64,000 nt of DNA from Nakaseomyces glabratus. Taxonomy: Eukaryota > Ascomycota > Saccharomycetes > Saccharomycetales > Saccharomycetaceae. The notes beneath the pieces are model-generated. The model worked only from the letters and a program-made list of their open reading frames with translations, ran no database searches and was not told the origin of the DNA. Location: the NCBI RefSeq assembly GCF_010111755.1, contig NC_088958.1:434001-498000 (forward strand), read 5' to 3'. This document shows positions 19,444 through 30,108 of the stretch, piece after piece. Positions within the stretch are counted from its first letter, which is position 1. Every line of letters starts with the position of its first letter. The translations under genes and the position numbers were made by a program.

Positions 19444-22400
19444 TCATTGGTTACCCCATGAACTCCCACCTCCATAGTTGGATTTATTGCCTTGGTCTTT
19501 CCATGCAGATCTATTACCACCATTGTTTTGTTCTTGGTTGTTACCACCCCAAGTAGATGTCCCACCTGTTGCATTATTACCCCAAGTAGAGGCACCACCG
19601 TATGTAGAACGGTCACCACCTCCCCAGGTAGAGACACCACCATTGGCTTCACCACTGGCAGCCCATGTGGAGGCACCACCCCAGCTGGATTTGTTACCCC
19701 AAGCGGAAGCACCACCCCATGTTGATGTAGCACCTTGACCACCCCATGTAGAAGTAGCACCACCTTGACCTCCCCAGGTGGAAGAGCCACCAGCACCTTG
19801 GCCACCCCATGTGGATGCACCGCCCCATGCTGAGGTAGCTCCGCTGGTTCCTGCTCCGTGAGAGTTAACTGCTGGTGTCTTACCACCATCGAAAGCACCC
19901 CAACCAGGAGTCATACCACCGGCCAAAGCACCGTTATTATCAGCTACGACACCGGAAGCGCCGCTAGCCATATGTCTAGGAGCGCTGACATAACTTGGAC
20001 CCATTCTTGCTTGTGGTAGTCTACCACGTCTATTCACTAGCTCATCATACGTTATACCTTCACCACCTTCACGATTATAGTATGTTAATTTTCTCTTGTC
20101 TATAGTGATATGCTTGTTCTTGGAATGAAGTTCGACGGTGGCTTTATCACCATTGACATCCTTCACTATACCTAGTTGACCTTTGTATCCAGCTGATCTA
20201 ACTCTAACAGTTTTACCAAGAGCGACTTCACGACCAGTACGTACTGGAGCTGCGGAAGGCATTGAGCTCTTAGGTGGTCCCATCTTGGAAATGATATCTG
20301 GGTTCATCTTCGATAAATCTAGTTTATTGTTTAACATATTATCCTTAGAAGCAATGGCCTCAACATTGACAGGATTGACAACAAAAACACCAGCATTTTC
20401 TACTATCTTTTTAGAGACCACAAATATTTGCTGTGATTGAATATAAAGAACTTGACCTTCTCTACGAGCACCGATCTTTTCTACAATAGAGTCACCAATC
20501 TTAATCTCATTACCACTGCTGTCAACTGTAGTTAACCTCGACCTTGATGTGTTTATTTTGCTTAAGATCGAACCCTTTGTAATTGTAGAGACCTTACCAG
20601 TTTCATCTATAACTTTGAAAATGTCGTGACCAGCTTGAATAATACAAGCCACATTCTTGGCACTGAGCTCAACAATATCATGCAAAGAATATTCACTAGA
20701 GGTTGGGGTTGAGTCAATGGATTTTGATAAGTTATTAGCTGTAATAGTTACTTCTTCTCTGGTTTGATTCGACATGAAAGTGACCTGACCTTGTTTGATT
20801 GTCAAAACTAAACCAGCATCGCCTTGATGTTCACCGTTAATGACCATAACATGGTCACCAGGTTCGAAGATCTTTCTTAATGCAGATACTGGAAATTCCA
20901 AAGGTTTTAAGGGAAATTCAGGAAGATTGACAGTCGCAATAGTAGTGGTACTTTTAGCAACAATACCTCTAGAGCCCCTTTGTTCACCATTTAGAATCTC
21001 AACTCTATCACCTGGTTGGAAGGAAACCTTAGCAGCTTGAGCCTTCTTTATACTTTGAGAAATTGCTGTTAGGTCAACAGCACCTTCTTTTGAGCCAAAA
21101 CGAGCTAATTCTTCCACAGTAGGTTGTATATTCTTAGTTTCAACATGTTGGATTCTGAATGATTTGTATAAGTAACCATCTATGTAATCTTCATTTTTGT
21201 AAGTGAAATGGCGATCATCTCTTTTGTACAAGTTTGCTTGATCAAGTCTCAAAGCCATAGTTGGATTGAAAAGCTGAGGTGCCGGTCTATGTGCAAATGT
21301 TGGTCTTCTAGATTTACGTTGCTGAGTAACAGGGTCAATTTCATCGAATTTTCCGTAATCTAAACGAGGAACAATCTTTAACATAACTTCCAGATTGTTT
21401 TCACTAATTTGATCCACCATTGCAAGGTCACCCTTATATATACCTCTCTTAACTCTAACGTAGCTACCTTCTTCAAGAGCAACATCGTCAGATTTACTTG
21501 GTTTTAACAACAATGGTAATTCTTGAACTGGAATTAATAATTTTTGAGAAATGTAGATATCAGGAACACCGTTACAAAACTTTTCAATAACGGACTGCTT
21601 TGGTGCTTCGATATAGATTCTTCCTGTATAGTTATCTCTTTGGAAAATAGATAGAATCTTTAGCTTTCTCTTACCCATAGCTCTATCCAGGTTAAACTTC
21701 TTTTTCAAAAGTTTCCTTACTAATTCCTTTTCTTTACCAGGTCTACATCTAACACCCCAAATCGTGGCTGTATCAACACTAGGCAACAGGAATCTTTGAG
21801 GAACATAGCCATCTTGAGCAGCAGCACGGTATTGTTTAGAGCTACTTCTACCATAACGTTCTCTCAGTTCCTTGGCCAATCTTTGGGCATCTTCTTCGGA
21901 AGATTTGTTCAAATCCTGGTCTAGTTGTCTATGCAGCCTGTCACCACGACGGTTACCTGCCACGCCTTCCTCGTCATCCTCATCCTCACCGTGGGTAATG
22001 AAACCTTCACGAACCAACTCACTATCCTCTTCATCTTCTTCATCCTCTTCATCTTCACTGACTTCGGCTTCAATATCCAAAAACCTGTTTCTCTCTTGTT
22101 GTCTTCTCTTAGCGGCTGGTTCTTCATCCTCATCATCCTCATCCTCATCAAAATCCTCCTCATCATAATCTTCGGCTAGACCTTCAGCGTCTTGGTTCTC
22201 TTCACCATTGCCATCGGTCTTTGATGAATCGTCGTCTGCTGCAGTTTCAGTGACTGAAGGCGAGCCCTTTTCTGATTCAGCGTTATCCTTCTCAGCGTTG
22301 TCCTTCTCAAGTGAGTTCTCAAGTGAGTTCTCGCCGTCACCGTTCTCAGAACCTGTGCCATGTGCCTGCTCAGAGACAGGTTCAGTATTTTCAGCACTCA

Positions 22401-22476
22401 TCTCTTCATGCGTCCGCTTACTACTATCCACCACGGCATCATCAGCCTTCACTGGCTCCACAGAACCATCACTCAT
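19444..22476 (-). CDS. SPT5: Transcription elongation factor Spt5 (DSIF large subunit)
   Basis: The 1010-residue protein (S. cerevisiae Spt5 has 1063) is organised as in the family. A strongly acidic N-terminus covers about residues 1-170. The NGN domain begins near residue 230 (ATIWGVRCRPGKEKELV) and binds Spt4. Several KOW domains follow, for example RVEILNGEQRGSRGIV, HVMVINGEHQGDAG and TVRVRSAGYKGQLGIV. The C-terminal repeat region has about 15 hexad-like units of S-T/A-W-G-G-Q type and is the Bur1 kinase and capping-enzyme docking region. Spt4/5 binds the RNA polymerase II clamp and aids elongation, capping and chromatin transit. The start at 22476 gives the typical MSDGS acidic leader. 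It is divergent from RAD33, as in S. cerevisiae. Confidence 0.97.
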   Translation of the reverse strand: MSDGSVEPVKADDAVVDSSKRTHEEMSAENTEPVSEQAHGTGSENGDGENSLENSLEKDNAEKDNAESEKGSPSVTETAADDDSSKTDGNGEENQDAEGLAEDYDEEDFDEDEDDEDEEPAAKRRQQERNRFLDIEAEVSEDEEDEEDEEDSELVREGFITHGEDEDDEEGVAGNRRGDRLHRQLDQDLNKSSEEDAQRLAKELRERYGRSSSKQYRAAAQDGYVPQRFLLPSVDTATIWGVRCRPGKEKELVRKLLKKKFNLDRAMGKRKLKILSIFQRDNYTGRIYIEAPKQSVIEKFCNGVPDIYISQKLLIPVQELPLLLKPSKSDDVALEEGSYVRVKRGIYKGDLAMVDQISENNLEVMLKIVPRLDYGKFDEIDPVTQQRKSRRPTFAHRPAPQLFNPTMALRLDQANLYKRDDRHFTYKNEDYIDGYLYKSFRIQHVETKNIQPTVEELARFGSKEGAVDLTAISQSIKKAQAAKVSFQPGDRVEILNGEQRGSRGIVAKSTTTIATVNLPEFPLKPLEFPVSALRKIFEPGDHVMVINGEHQGDAGLVLTIKQGQVTFMSNQTREEVTITANNLSKSIDSTPTSSEYSLHDIVELSAKNVACIIQAGHDIFKVIDETGKVSTITKGSILSKINTSRSRLTTVDSSGNEIKIGDSIVEKIGARREGQVLYIQSQQIFVVSKKIVENAGVFVVNPVNVEAIASKDNMLNNKLDLSKMNPDIISKMGPPKSSMPSAAPVRTGREVALGKTVRVRSAGYKGQLGIVKDVNGDKATVELHSKNKHITIDKRKLTYYNREGGEGITYDELVNRRGRLPQARMGPSYVSAPRHMASGASGVVADNNGALAGGMTPGWGAFDGGKTPAVNSHGAGTSGATSAWGGASTWGGQGAGGSSTWGGQGGATSTWGGQGATSTWGGASAWGNKSSWGGASTWAASGEANGGVSTWGGGDRSTYGGASTWGNNATGGTSTWGGNNQEQNNGGNRSAWKDQGNKSNYGGGSSWGNQ

Positions 22477-23010
22477 TGCTCAACACTCTATCTAGAAATG
22501 GAAGATATGCTAAAGAAATCCAGTAAATTTGCAGAACAAAGCTTATATCAAGCCCAAAAAACCCCCTTCGCCCTGTTTCGTTTGCTGGGAACCTGAAATC
22601 GCAGTTAACTTATTTACCAATAGGCGTCTGAGTGTCCTCTGAATCCCAAGATAAGCTCTTTTGCTGCGTCTGGCAACAGCTAATAGTCCTTGCAATTATA
22701 CAAATACTTGATTGCTTTCCTGGTCTCCAAAGAAGGTTTTCAGCTTGATGTTGGGAATTTTGACTTTTTTTTTTTCTGGCAGTCACTGATATCGTCAGGC
22801 ATGCGAAACACGTGTATTAATTTACGTAGCAGGGTATGATAATACCAGTTTCAATGGCTGAACTGCACGTCTTTCGAAAGTATTGGAGAGGGATAAGATA
22901 CAGAGCATATTCAAGATGGTACATGGGATTTTTTTTGGTAGTGTGTATGGATTAGCTAGGCTTGCTGAGGAGGCTATCACACGGCGTTCGTATATACCTT
23001 AGGCTAAGTG
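22477..23010. other. Divergent promoter region, SPT5 and RAD33
   Basis: These 534 bp contain T runs and one E-box-like CACGTG near 22810. No gene is recognised. Confidence 0.5.
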
Positions 23011-23544
23011 ATGAGTAGTAAAGTTAAGCTTACGTATGAGCAAGTGAAGAAGTTTACGGAGGCCAAGATTCCCAATGAAGTGGAGGATGAGATATTGACG
23101 CGGTATGCTGAGTTCAGTCTGGAAGGAGATATGGTTGTCAAGGACATGGTGCCGTACTTTGAGTCGCTGGAGCTGCCGAGGAGATTCTACAAGCATGTGC
23201 GAAAGGATCAAGTGGTGATAGAAGGCACCGATATAGTTGATTTTGACAAACTGTTGAAGCTGACTTACCATATACTGGTATTCATGGACAACGAGACATT
23301 GATAGACAGCTTGTGGGAGCTGTTAATCCGGAGCTCTGGTAAGGACAGAAATGGTTCGGTGCGGGACATCAAGGACCATGTACTGAGCATCAAAGATTTC
23401 CAAAAGATTGAGAACTACCTCGGCGACGCACAGAACATCTCTTTGATAGACATGGTAAGTGTGGCCACTGGTGGGAAACGTGTGTATATTACATACTTGG
23501 ACTTCGCCTACGTTCTGGGCAAGTTAGGGTATCTTAGGTTTTAA
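23011..23544 (+). CDS. RAD33: Nucleotide excision repair protein Rad33
   Basis: The 177-residue protein equals S. cerevisiae Rad33 in length, and its position between SPT5 and ERV25 is conserved. Its helical, EF-hand-like layout without clear calcium loops fits Rad33, a centrin-related protein that binds Rad4 and helps stabilise the Rad4-Rad34 damage-recognition factors. Visible landmarks are NEVEDEILTRYAEFSLEGDM near the N-terminus and YITYLDFAYVLGKLGYLRF at the end. An in-frame GTG directly precedes the ATG and is not used. The family evolves fast, so the call rests on length, end motifs and synteny. Confidence 0.85.
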   Translation: MSSKVKLTYEQVKKFTEAKIPNEVEDEILTRYAEFSLEGDMVVKDMVPYFESLELPRRFYKHVRKDQVVIEGTDIVDFDKLLKLTYHILVFMDNETLIDSLWELLIRSSGKDRNGSVRDIKDHVLSIKDFQKIENYLGDAQNISLIDMVSVATGGKRVYITYLDFAYVLGKLGYLRF

Positions 23545-23659
23545 GAATGTATGGTAGTTTAAATTTTTAAGCATCATGAAAACCAGATTTTAATATGTCT
23601 GTGGAGAGGGGTTAATTATATAGGGTATATGTATTCTTAAATACAGAGAGAACGTTTTC

Positions 23660-24286
23660 CTAAATAATATGCTTGGACTTGAAGTAGTTCTTCAAGTAGT
23701 TTACCTGCCATGCACCTAGAGAGGTCAAGACGATGATGACCAATACGGAGAAGTTTCTGACACGCTCGTTAGTGGATTCGTTAGTGTTTCTCAATCTCTC
23801 TTCTCTGTTCTTCAAGTAGTTCAATTCGTCGACGATCTCATCGGTCAATTCCTCGATCTTTCTCAGCTCCAGCTCAATTGGTCTCAGCTTCTCGGTGGCA
23901 CTGATCTTGTTCCAGTCACGGGCCTGAGAACCAGACTCGATGTCCAATTCAATGGCACGCTTGGCGTTTCTGTTACCACGGTTGGAGTCCAAAGTGTTCT
24001 CGAAACACACGTCGAAGGAAGTAGTAGCTGGCGCAGTGAACGCAATACGTTGCTCGCCGACGAAGTTCTTCAATCTTCTGTACTCGTTACCATTAGAGTC
24101 GTGCACGTACAAGTTTAGCACGTTACCGTCATTGAGACTACCGTCTGTGTCAATGTTAATAACCACCAACTCACCTTCAGAGACGAAGTCTCTGATACAC
24201 ATCTGTTCCGGCTTGGACTCAGCCTTCAGATCGAACCTCAGAGCACTGATGAAAGGCGCCAACAGCAACAACAAGAGAAACTTCAT
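23660..24286 (-). CDS. ERV25: p24-family cargo receptor of COPII vesicles
   Basis: The 208-residue type I membrane protein starts with signal peptide [20 protein letters not shown] domain follows with the conserved pair of cysteines ([13 protein letters not shown] and FDVCFENT). A coiled-coil segment ([20 protein letters not shown]) leads to one membrane span ([17 protein letters not shown]) and a short cytosolic tail, [13 protein letters not shown], that matches Erv25. It works with Emp24 in ER-to-Golgi transport of GPI proteins and other cargo. An upstream in-frame extension to 24409 exists, but it would bury the signal peptide, and a TATA element at 24389-24397 lies about 103 bp upstream of the chosen ATG. 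Confidence 0.95.
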   Translation of the reverse strand: MKFLLLLLLAPFISALRFDLKAESKPEQMCIRDFVSEGELVVINIDTDGSLNDGNVLNLYVHDSNGNEYRRLKNFVGEQRIAFTAPATTSFDVCFENTLDSNRGNRNAKRAIELDIESGSQARDWNKISATEKLRPIELELRKIEELTDEIVDELNYLKNREERLRNTNESTNERVRNFSVLVIIVLTSLGAWQVNYLKNYFKSKHII

Positions 24287-24813
24287 CACGTATTTCACAA
24301 TTTCGTTATTATCTCCAAAAAAAGAAGCAGCTCCTTGTTGATCTCGAGTCCCTCCAAATAGTAACTTGAACATTAGCAAACACGTATCTATATATATGGC
24401 CCAACACAATGAAATTTCTTAAAGACCCAAAGCACAGAAACAGGGAGAGTGGTACCCAAAGGCGTACAGAAGCCCCAGAAGCCCAAAACCAAGATGGACC
24501 ATCAACGTGATCAAATGAAAAATTGCTTTTGGCGACGCGTTGTGGCTTTAGACGGTCCGGTCAGATGATATATTCGTTATACAATATATAACCATAAACG
24601 TACAATCAGATGACATACGTAGAACACTACACACAATCATGGTGAACGAACGAAAATTTCTTTTCAAGAAAAATTTCCTTTGGCCATCTTATATATATAG
24701 AGTGGGATTAGGTTCATTCCTGTATTATTTCTTTACGTACTTCTCTTGCAGTACTAATACTCCCCCAAAGCTTACACACATCCACTACTCCAAAAGAAAA
24801 AAAAATTTGCATA
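24287..24813. promoter_or_regulatory. Divergent promoter region, ERV25 and NPL3
   Basis: These 527 bp contain a TATA element for ERV25 at 24389-24397 and one for NPL3 at 24690-24697 (about 120 bp upstream of its ATG). An ACGCGT (MCB-like) hexamer is at 24535-24540. The short A-rich NPL3 leader ends at the ATG. No gene is seen. Confidence 0.6.
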
Positions 24814-25965
24814 ATGGATAAGCCAGTTGAAGATCAAGAAGTTCCACAACAAGAACAAGAGGACGTGCCTCCTCCTCCACCTGCTGAAGCCCCACAGGAG
24901 CAAGAGCAGCAACAAGAACAGGAACAACCACAAGAGCAAGAGCAAGAACAACAGCAAGAACAAGAACAACCTGCCGAGGAGATGAACGTTGAGCACCAGG
25001 ATGCTCCTGTCCACCACGAACCAATGCCTTACGAGTCTCAGTTCCCAGAACCACCACAACCATACTACAACCAACCTCCACAAGGTGTGCCCACTTTCCA
25101 CCAACAAGAAGGCGAATTGTCTAACACCAGACTGTTTGTTAGACCATTCCCTCTAGACGTGCAGGAATCTGAGCTAAACGAGATTTTCGGTCCCTTCGGT
25201 GCCATGAAGGAGGTCAAGATCCTTAACGGTTTTGCCTTCGTCGAATTCGAAGAAGCTGAATCTGCTTCCAAGGCTATCGAGGAAGTTAACGGTAAGACTT
25301 TCGCCAACCAGCCTTTGGAAGTCATGTTCTCTAAGATGCCTGTCAAGAGATTCAGAATCACTCTAAAGAACTTGCCTGAAGGTTGCTCCTGGCAAGAACT
25401 TAAGGACCTGGCCCGTGAAAACAACCTGGAAACCACTTTCTCAAGTGTTAACAGCAGAGATTTCGACGGTACTGGTGCCTTAGAGTTCCCAACTGAAGAG
25501 ATCATGAACGACGCGTTGGAGAAGTTGAACAACATCGAATTCAGAGGCTCCGTTATCTCTGTTGAGATCGATGACAACCCACCACCAATTAGAAGATCTA
25601 ACAGAGGTGGCTTCAGAGGTCGCGGTGGTTTCAGAGGCGGCTTCAGAGGCGGCTTCAACGGTCCTAGAGGCGGTTTCAGAGGTGGCTATGGTGGCCCAAG
25701 AGGCGGTTACGGTGGAAGAGGTGGCTTCAACGGTCCAAGAGGTGGATTCAGAGGCGGTTACAACAGTGGTGGCTTCAGAGGTGGTTACGGTGCTCCAAGA
25801 GGTGGCTTTGGCCAAGGTCCTCGTGGTGGCTACGGTGCTCCTCGTGGCGGTTACGGTGGCTCTAGAGGTGGTTACGGTGCACCAAGAGGTGACTACGGCG
25901 CTCCAAGAGACTCATACAGAACCAGAGATGCTCCTCCACGTGAAAGATCCCCAACTAGACAATAA
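24814..25965 (+). CDS. NPL3: SR-like mRNA-binding and export protein
   Basis: The 383-residue protein has an N-terminal Q/E/P-rich region (about 1-105). RRM1 (about 108-180) contains [23 protein letters not shown]2 (about 185-255) contains the noncanonical [18 protein letters not shown]. The C-terminal region is rich in RGGF and RGGY repeats with a few SR dipeptides. The end RERSPTRQ keeps the Sky1 phosphorylation and Mtr10 import site. In S. cerevisiae Npl3 couples transcription, splicing, 3'-end choice and export, and is arginine-methylated by Hmt1. Codon bias is strong. S. cerevisiae YDR432W sits on another chromosome from the genes on either side here, which are YML-type. Confidence 0.97.
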   Translation: MDKPVEDQEVPQQEQEDVPPPPPAEAPQEQEQQQEQEQPQEQEQEQQQEQEQPAEEMNVEHQDAPVHHEPMPYESQFPEPPQPYYNQPPQGVPTFHQQEGELSNTRLFVRPFPLDVQESELNEIFGPFGAMKEVKILNGFAFVEFEEAESASKAIEEVNGKTFANQPLEVMFSKMPVKRFRITLKNLPEGCSWQELKDLARENNLETTFSSVNSRDFDGTGALEFPTEEIMNDALEKLNNIEFRGSVISVEIDDNPPPIRRSNRGGFRGRGGFRGGFRGGFNGPRGGFRGGYGGPRGGYGGRGGFNGPRGGFRGGYNSGGFRGGYGAPRGGFGQGPRGGYGAPRGGYGGSRGGYGAPRGDYGAPRDSYRTRDAPPRERSPTRQ

Positions 25966-26929
25966 TTAGTTTAACCAAAATGGTATAATCTAATTACCGG
26001 TAACTCTCCGTGTCTCCCATTTTTAATTGTATTTTATGTGAATTATCAACCAGAGTCAAATGAGACACTTATATTACATTGGCACCAATTATCCCATCAT
26101 TTGGATGAAATGCAGACATGTAATGGAAAAGAAAAAAAATGAATTTAAATTAGTGACAAATATCTACGACTGACCCATATAGGAAATTATTACTGAATGT
26201 TTATTATATTAGTGTATGAAAAATCGGCGAATAGCAATTTAAGTATCCCAAACCTAGTTGTAAAATTATTCTTTAGATTGAGATAACTTTCAATTACATG
26301 ACCTTTGCAATGAAATCTAAAGAGCACATAGTTGAAAATCAGTGCTTGTTGAAACTTAATATGTTGACAATCCAAAGACTTGTTTAAACTGATCCAAATG
26401 TAAGACATAGCACTGTAACAATAATGGAATCACTCTTAAAGACTACTGTTTCAAATCCACAAATTAAAAACTATTAGATTTTCCAATATATCCAAATTAA
26501 TTACCATTGTACTATAACTGAAATTAGGATCTCTTGTAAAGAATAAAAATCTACCACTTATTAATATTCTACAAAAATTTCTGATCTTACCCAATTAATT
26601 ATTTGACACTATACTTATTCTGATACATATAACGGCCATCTCAGATATCTGATTTTTCTTTTTAGTTACCAATTATGCTACTCCGCATCTACAATCAATT
26701 GGCCTCAACTATGAACTCTAATTATGTGATTGAAGATTTACTAACCGATAGACTATTCAACTGTCAACGTACACCACCAGTTTTATATTATCGTGCGCAT
26801 ACGTTGTTATCTGAAATTAAAAAGAAATTAAAAATATGCATATTGAAATGAAAATGATTGATGAAATTTCTATAAAGTCAATGAATAATGATATATCTGT
26901 TGGCATACATTCTATTTACCATTTTTACA
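25966..26929. other. Convergent intergenic region, NPL3 to UBX2
   Basis: These 964 bp are long for a convergent gap and are very AT-rich. A 10-bp perfect palindrome, TTACCGGTAA, lies at 25994-26003, just after the NPL3 stop. Short ORFs here look random. I recognise no RNA gene. Confidence 0.5.
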
Positions 26930-28948
26930 TCAATTAGTTTCATCATCAGATTCACTTGTTGATAAATCCTCATCTATATGTTCTACCAGCAAATTCCCTT
27001 TGGGCCATATGTCTTTAATGTCACTAATTACTTTATTTTCATCCATTGGAATATTCGTCCTTGGGAAAGGTGAAATCAATTCAAATTTGATTTCTAGATC
27101 CTCAACTCCTCTCAAATTTGGTGGTAATTCATCAAATATTGAATGCATCTCATTATGCACTATATCCATTAGTTTTTCTATTGAGTTTTCATCTGTTTCA
27201 GTCAGACTAATTAAGATAGATGAACTGTCCGAGTTGTCACGTATATCACAGAGTTTAGATTGGATTTGTTGCAACCATTTTCTTTGATCTTCATCCTGTA
27301 ACTCAAGATATAAATGGCACCCAATCTCCTCATAAAGTGACCTTAGCGTCATATCTCCTGCAATCTTCTTTATAATTCTTTTCCCATCAGCAGTCCTGAT
27401 TTGGAGCGTAGCAATATTTTTATTCCCTCCATTTGATATGCTATTCTGCTGCTGTAAATGAGTTGTCTTCTCAATACATTTGCTCAACCAACGCAGCTCA
27501 TGCAGAGCTGTCAACAAAGCTTGCTCTCTTTGTTTCTTTGCAAGCATTGTTTCCAATTCCTTACGTTCTTTTTCTTCTTGTAATCTTTTCTCTTCCTTGT
27601 TTCTGTCTTGCATCAAAGAATTTTGATACGCTTCCTCTTGCTTTTGCTTAATTTCACGGGCTAGTCTCAATTCCTGGACATCAGTTCTACTTACAAGTAA
27701 TTCTGGCCTGTATCTTTCGATTGTGTTCTTTAGACTGGAGCTAAACCTCTTTGCGGATGTCATTCGAATCTTGCTTAGTATCGATAATCTAGTTGATCCG
27801 TTAACTGAACCATTGGAGTTTAGTACGTTAGCCACTAGAAAGCTGTCAGGCGTGTATTTCAATTTCAATTCTTGAGAAATAAACCAAGGCTCTACATCAG
27901 ATACTGAGCCAACATACACCAATAGCTCATCTTTGTAGTCAGCCAACGTCTTCAAAACAGCGTCATCAATAAGAACTCTATTTAAAAATCTGTGTGAGTT
28001 AATATCAATGTCTGTGACATCTTTTGATAATTTCTTTCCTTCTAGTTGCGAGGGGCTGTAACTATCCAAGTTTCCTAAAAGCAATACCAGCAAATATTTA
28101 AATTCAGACTGAGCCTCTTCTAGAAGGTCGTTAAAATTTTTATTCTCATTGGGCAATAAACTTTCAATCATCGATATTTTGTTATCATCATCAATATGCG
28201 TAGCCATATAACCTTTTACAATCTCAGCATATGATTGCTCTGTTTTTTGTTCAGGATTTTCGAAATATTTCTTGAGTGGAGCGTTTGGGATATGGTATAC
28301 TTTACTTTTACTATCATTATTCAAATTATTTGTAAACCCAAAGGCTATAATACCCCATAGTAATGAAAACAAGCTCAGTCCTGCCCGAAGGACTATTTTG
28401 GGAACAAGTAAAAGAATCACTATCAATGGGCCTAATAATTCATTTGTAGTTCCACTTGCAGTTAGGTTATAAATATCCCAAACATTGACGCCTGTAGTGA
28501 GACCAACCACTTTCAAGTTATCTCTATAGTTGGTTGGTAACTTTCTTATTAATGGTAAAGATGGAACGTAGTGTGAACCTAAAAACGGTCCTGGGGAAGC
28601 CTCATTTCTCATTATTTCATCATGGAAAAATGATGGAGTTTCTACATTAGGGATATCTATAGGTGTGTCGTTTCTCATTGGGATTGCTATATTTTCAGGG
28701 ACTCGTCCTGTGGCAAATTCTGCAGAGGAGTGAGCTCCGGAGTTGATCAATTTCACCGATTCTTTCCACTCATCATCAAAATACCTACTTAAAGCAGCTT
28801 CCAAATTCCAACCATGGTTCTGTAAAAGCTTGATGACTAATGGTAGATCGTCCTCTGGAAAGTTAGTAATACCTTGAAAGTTATTCAGTTTTTCCTCTTC
28901 CTCATGAGAAAGATGGAACTCTTCACCAGCATGATTAATAATTGGCAT
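26930..28948 (-). CDS. UBX2: UBX-domain ER membrane recruiter of Cdc48
   Basis: The 672-residue protein has an N-terminal UBA-like domain (about 22-60). A hydrophobic hairpin at about 171-206 (GPLIVILLLVPKIVLRAGL and onward) anchors it in the ER membrane. A thioredoxin-like UAS region lies in the middle, then a charged coiled coil (EEKRLQEEKERKELETMLA). A C-terminal UBX domain begins near residue 540 (IATLQIRTADGKRIIKK). Ubx2 recruits the Cdc48-Npl4-Ufd1 ATPase to the Hrd1 and Doa10 ubiquitin ligases in ERAD and also acts at the mitochondrial TOM complex. It is longer than S. cerevisiae Ubx2 (584), mostly through linkers. It keeps its position next to TRM9. Confidence 0.92.
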   Translation of the reverse strand: MPIINHAGEEFHLSHEEEEKLNNFQGITNFPEDDLPLVIKLLQNHGWNLEAALSRYFDDEWKESVKLINSGAHSSAEFATGRVPENIAIPMRNDTPIDIPNVETPSFFHDEIMRNEASPGPFLGSHYVPSLPLIRKLPTNYRDNLKVVGLTTGVNVWDIYNLTASGTTNELLGPLIVILLLVPKIVLRAGLSLFSLLWGIIAFGFTNNLNNDSKSKVYHIPNAPLKKYFENPEQKTEQSYAEIVKGYMATHIDDDNKISMIESLLPNENKNFNDLLEEAQSEFKYLLVLLLGNLDSYSPSQLEGKKLSKDVTDIDINSHRFLNRVLIDDAVLKTLADYKDELLVYVGSVSDVEPWFISQELKLKYTPDSFLVANVLNSNGSVNGSTRLSILSKIRMTSAKRFSSSLKNTIERYRPELLVSRTDVQELRLAREIKQKQEEAYQNSLMQDRNKEEKRLQEEKERKELETMLAKKQREQALLTALHELRWLSKCIEKTTHLQQQNSISNGGNKNIATLQIRTADGKRIIKKIAGDMTLRSLYEEIGCHLYLELQDEDQRKWLQQIQSKLCDIRDNSDSSSILISLTETDENSIEKLMDIVHNEMHSIFDELPPNLRGVEDLEIKFELISPFPRTNIPMDENKVISDIKDIWPKGNLLVEHIDEDLSTSESDDETN

Positions 28949-29298
28949 CTTATAGACTTCTTATCATAATAAATACCTAACAAAAAAAGTAGTATTTATT
29001 TATATTTTAACACAAAGGAACTTTGGGCTTTTATTAGTTTAATCGTATTTGTACCTTTATTATCGTATCTTTGAATGAAATGACTAGCCTATGCATTCTC
29101 GTAGGAAGGTGATATTTTCATAATCCGTCAATCATTAATATAAATGCAATTTACAATTATGATAATATAAGGTACAACTATGCTACATTCCCTAGTGTCC
29201 TACTTGGAAAGATCACATTATTTATAGAGTTAAGATCTCAAGTTTGGTTTCAAATAGAACCCTGTCCAAATTTTATAACTGAGGTCTATAAACTTTGA
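28949..29298. other. Intergenic region, UBX2 5' side to TRM9 3' end
   Basis: These 350 bp of AT-rich sequence must hold the UBX2 promoter. I recognise no specific element. Confidence 0.5.
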
Positions 29299-30108
29299 TC
29301 AAGCCTTCTGAGCGATGACATACCAGTTATCCTTTTCATAGCCTCCTCTTACTACTATAGCACCTGCTGCTTCACAATCTTCTTCCAATTCACCCTTTTT
29401 ATATAAGTGATAGAACCTATATTTGACATCTTCTTTTTGTTCTTCATTTTTCTGCTTTGCTTCTTCCTCTTTTAATCTCAATTGTTCTTGCTCTTTCTTC
29501 CAATTTGCAACAAATGCTGCTCTATCCTGAGGTGCAACGTTCGTTAAATCTGGCTTAGCTCTTTGAGAAGACTGCTTTTTTGTCGGTTCTTTCTTCTTTT
29601 TCTCTTGTAAAACCCATGGCACTAGAACATCTTGTTCCATTCCTTCATGATATCCTCTACGTGAATTTCCTTGTTCCAACGCCCAGCAGTATATAAGTGC
29701 TTGCCCACCTGATCTTACTTTACTTAGAATATGCTTGATTGCACTAATACGACGCTCCCTCGTAGTCCAATGATGCACCACAGCGATGGAAATTGCAAAA
29801 TCAAACCTATTGTCTAAATGCGGCAGACGCATACCATCCGCGACAAGAACGTTATAGTTAATCGGATCAATTTCGTGCGCACATTGTATAAGACCAGAAG
29901 ACCGATCTGAACCAATTATATATATATTTGGATTCACATTCAGGTATTTCCCATTACCACACCCAACATCTATACCAACACTTCCCATAGGTCTAGTCAT
30001 CAGGAAGTCAGTAACAATCGGCCAAGGTTTGTACCGCGTCTCTGAGAAGTGAGGGGCAATTTCATTGTAGACTTTATGTACATATTCTTCTTCCTTGAGA
30101 TCAGCCAT
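29299..30108 (-). CDS. TRM9: tRNA wobble uridine carboxymethyl methyltransferase
   Basis: The 269-residue class I methyltransferase has the N-terminal segment EEEYVHKVYNEIAPHFSETR typical of Trm9. SAM motif I, GIDVGCGNGKY, is at residues 45-55, and FDFAISIAVVHHW follows as the motif IV region. The enzyme, with Trm112, makes the last methyl-ester step of mcm5U and mcm5s2U at wobble U34 of several tRNAs, and so acts downstream of Elongator. The Elongator subunit gene IKI3 is at the far end of this window. A lysine-rich insertion near residues 175-230 is larger than in bacterial homologues but normal for yeast. Confidence 0.95.
   Translation of the reverse strand: MADLKEEEYVHKVYNEIAPHFSETRYKPWPIVTDFLMTRPMGSVGIDVGCGNGKYLNVNPNIYIIGSDRSSGLIQCAHEIDPINYNVLVADGMRLPHLDNRFDFAISIAVVHHWTTRERRISAIKHILSKVRSGGQALIYCWALEQGNSRRGYHEGMEQDVLVPWVLQEKKKKEPTKKQSSQRAKPDLTNVAPQDRAAFVANWKKEQEQLRLKEEEAKQKNEEQKEDVKYRFYHLYKKGELEEDCEAAGAIVVRGGYEKDNWYVIAQKA

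Noticed and set aside
21872..22168. Ser-rich ORF opposite the acidic part of SPT5
   Set aside because: It is the complement of GAA/GAT-rich acidic codons.
25065..25815. Long ORFs on the minus strand opposite NPL3
   Set aside because: They are mirror frames of the RRM and RGG-repeat coding sequence; the sense protein is clearly Npl3.
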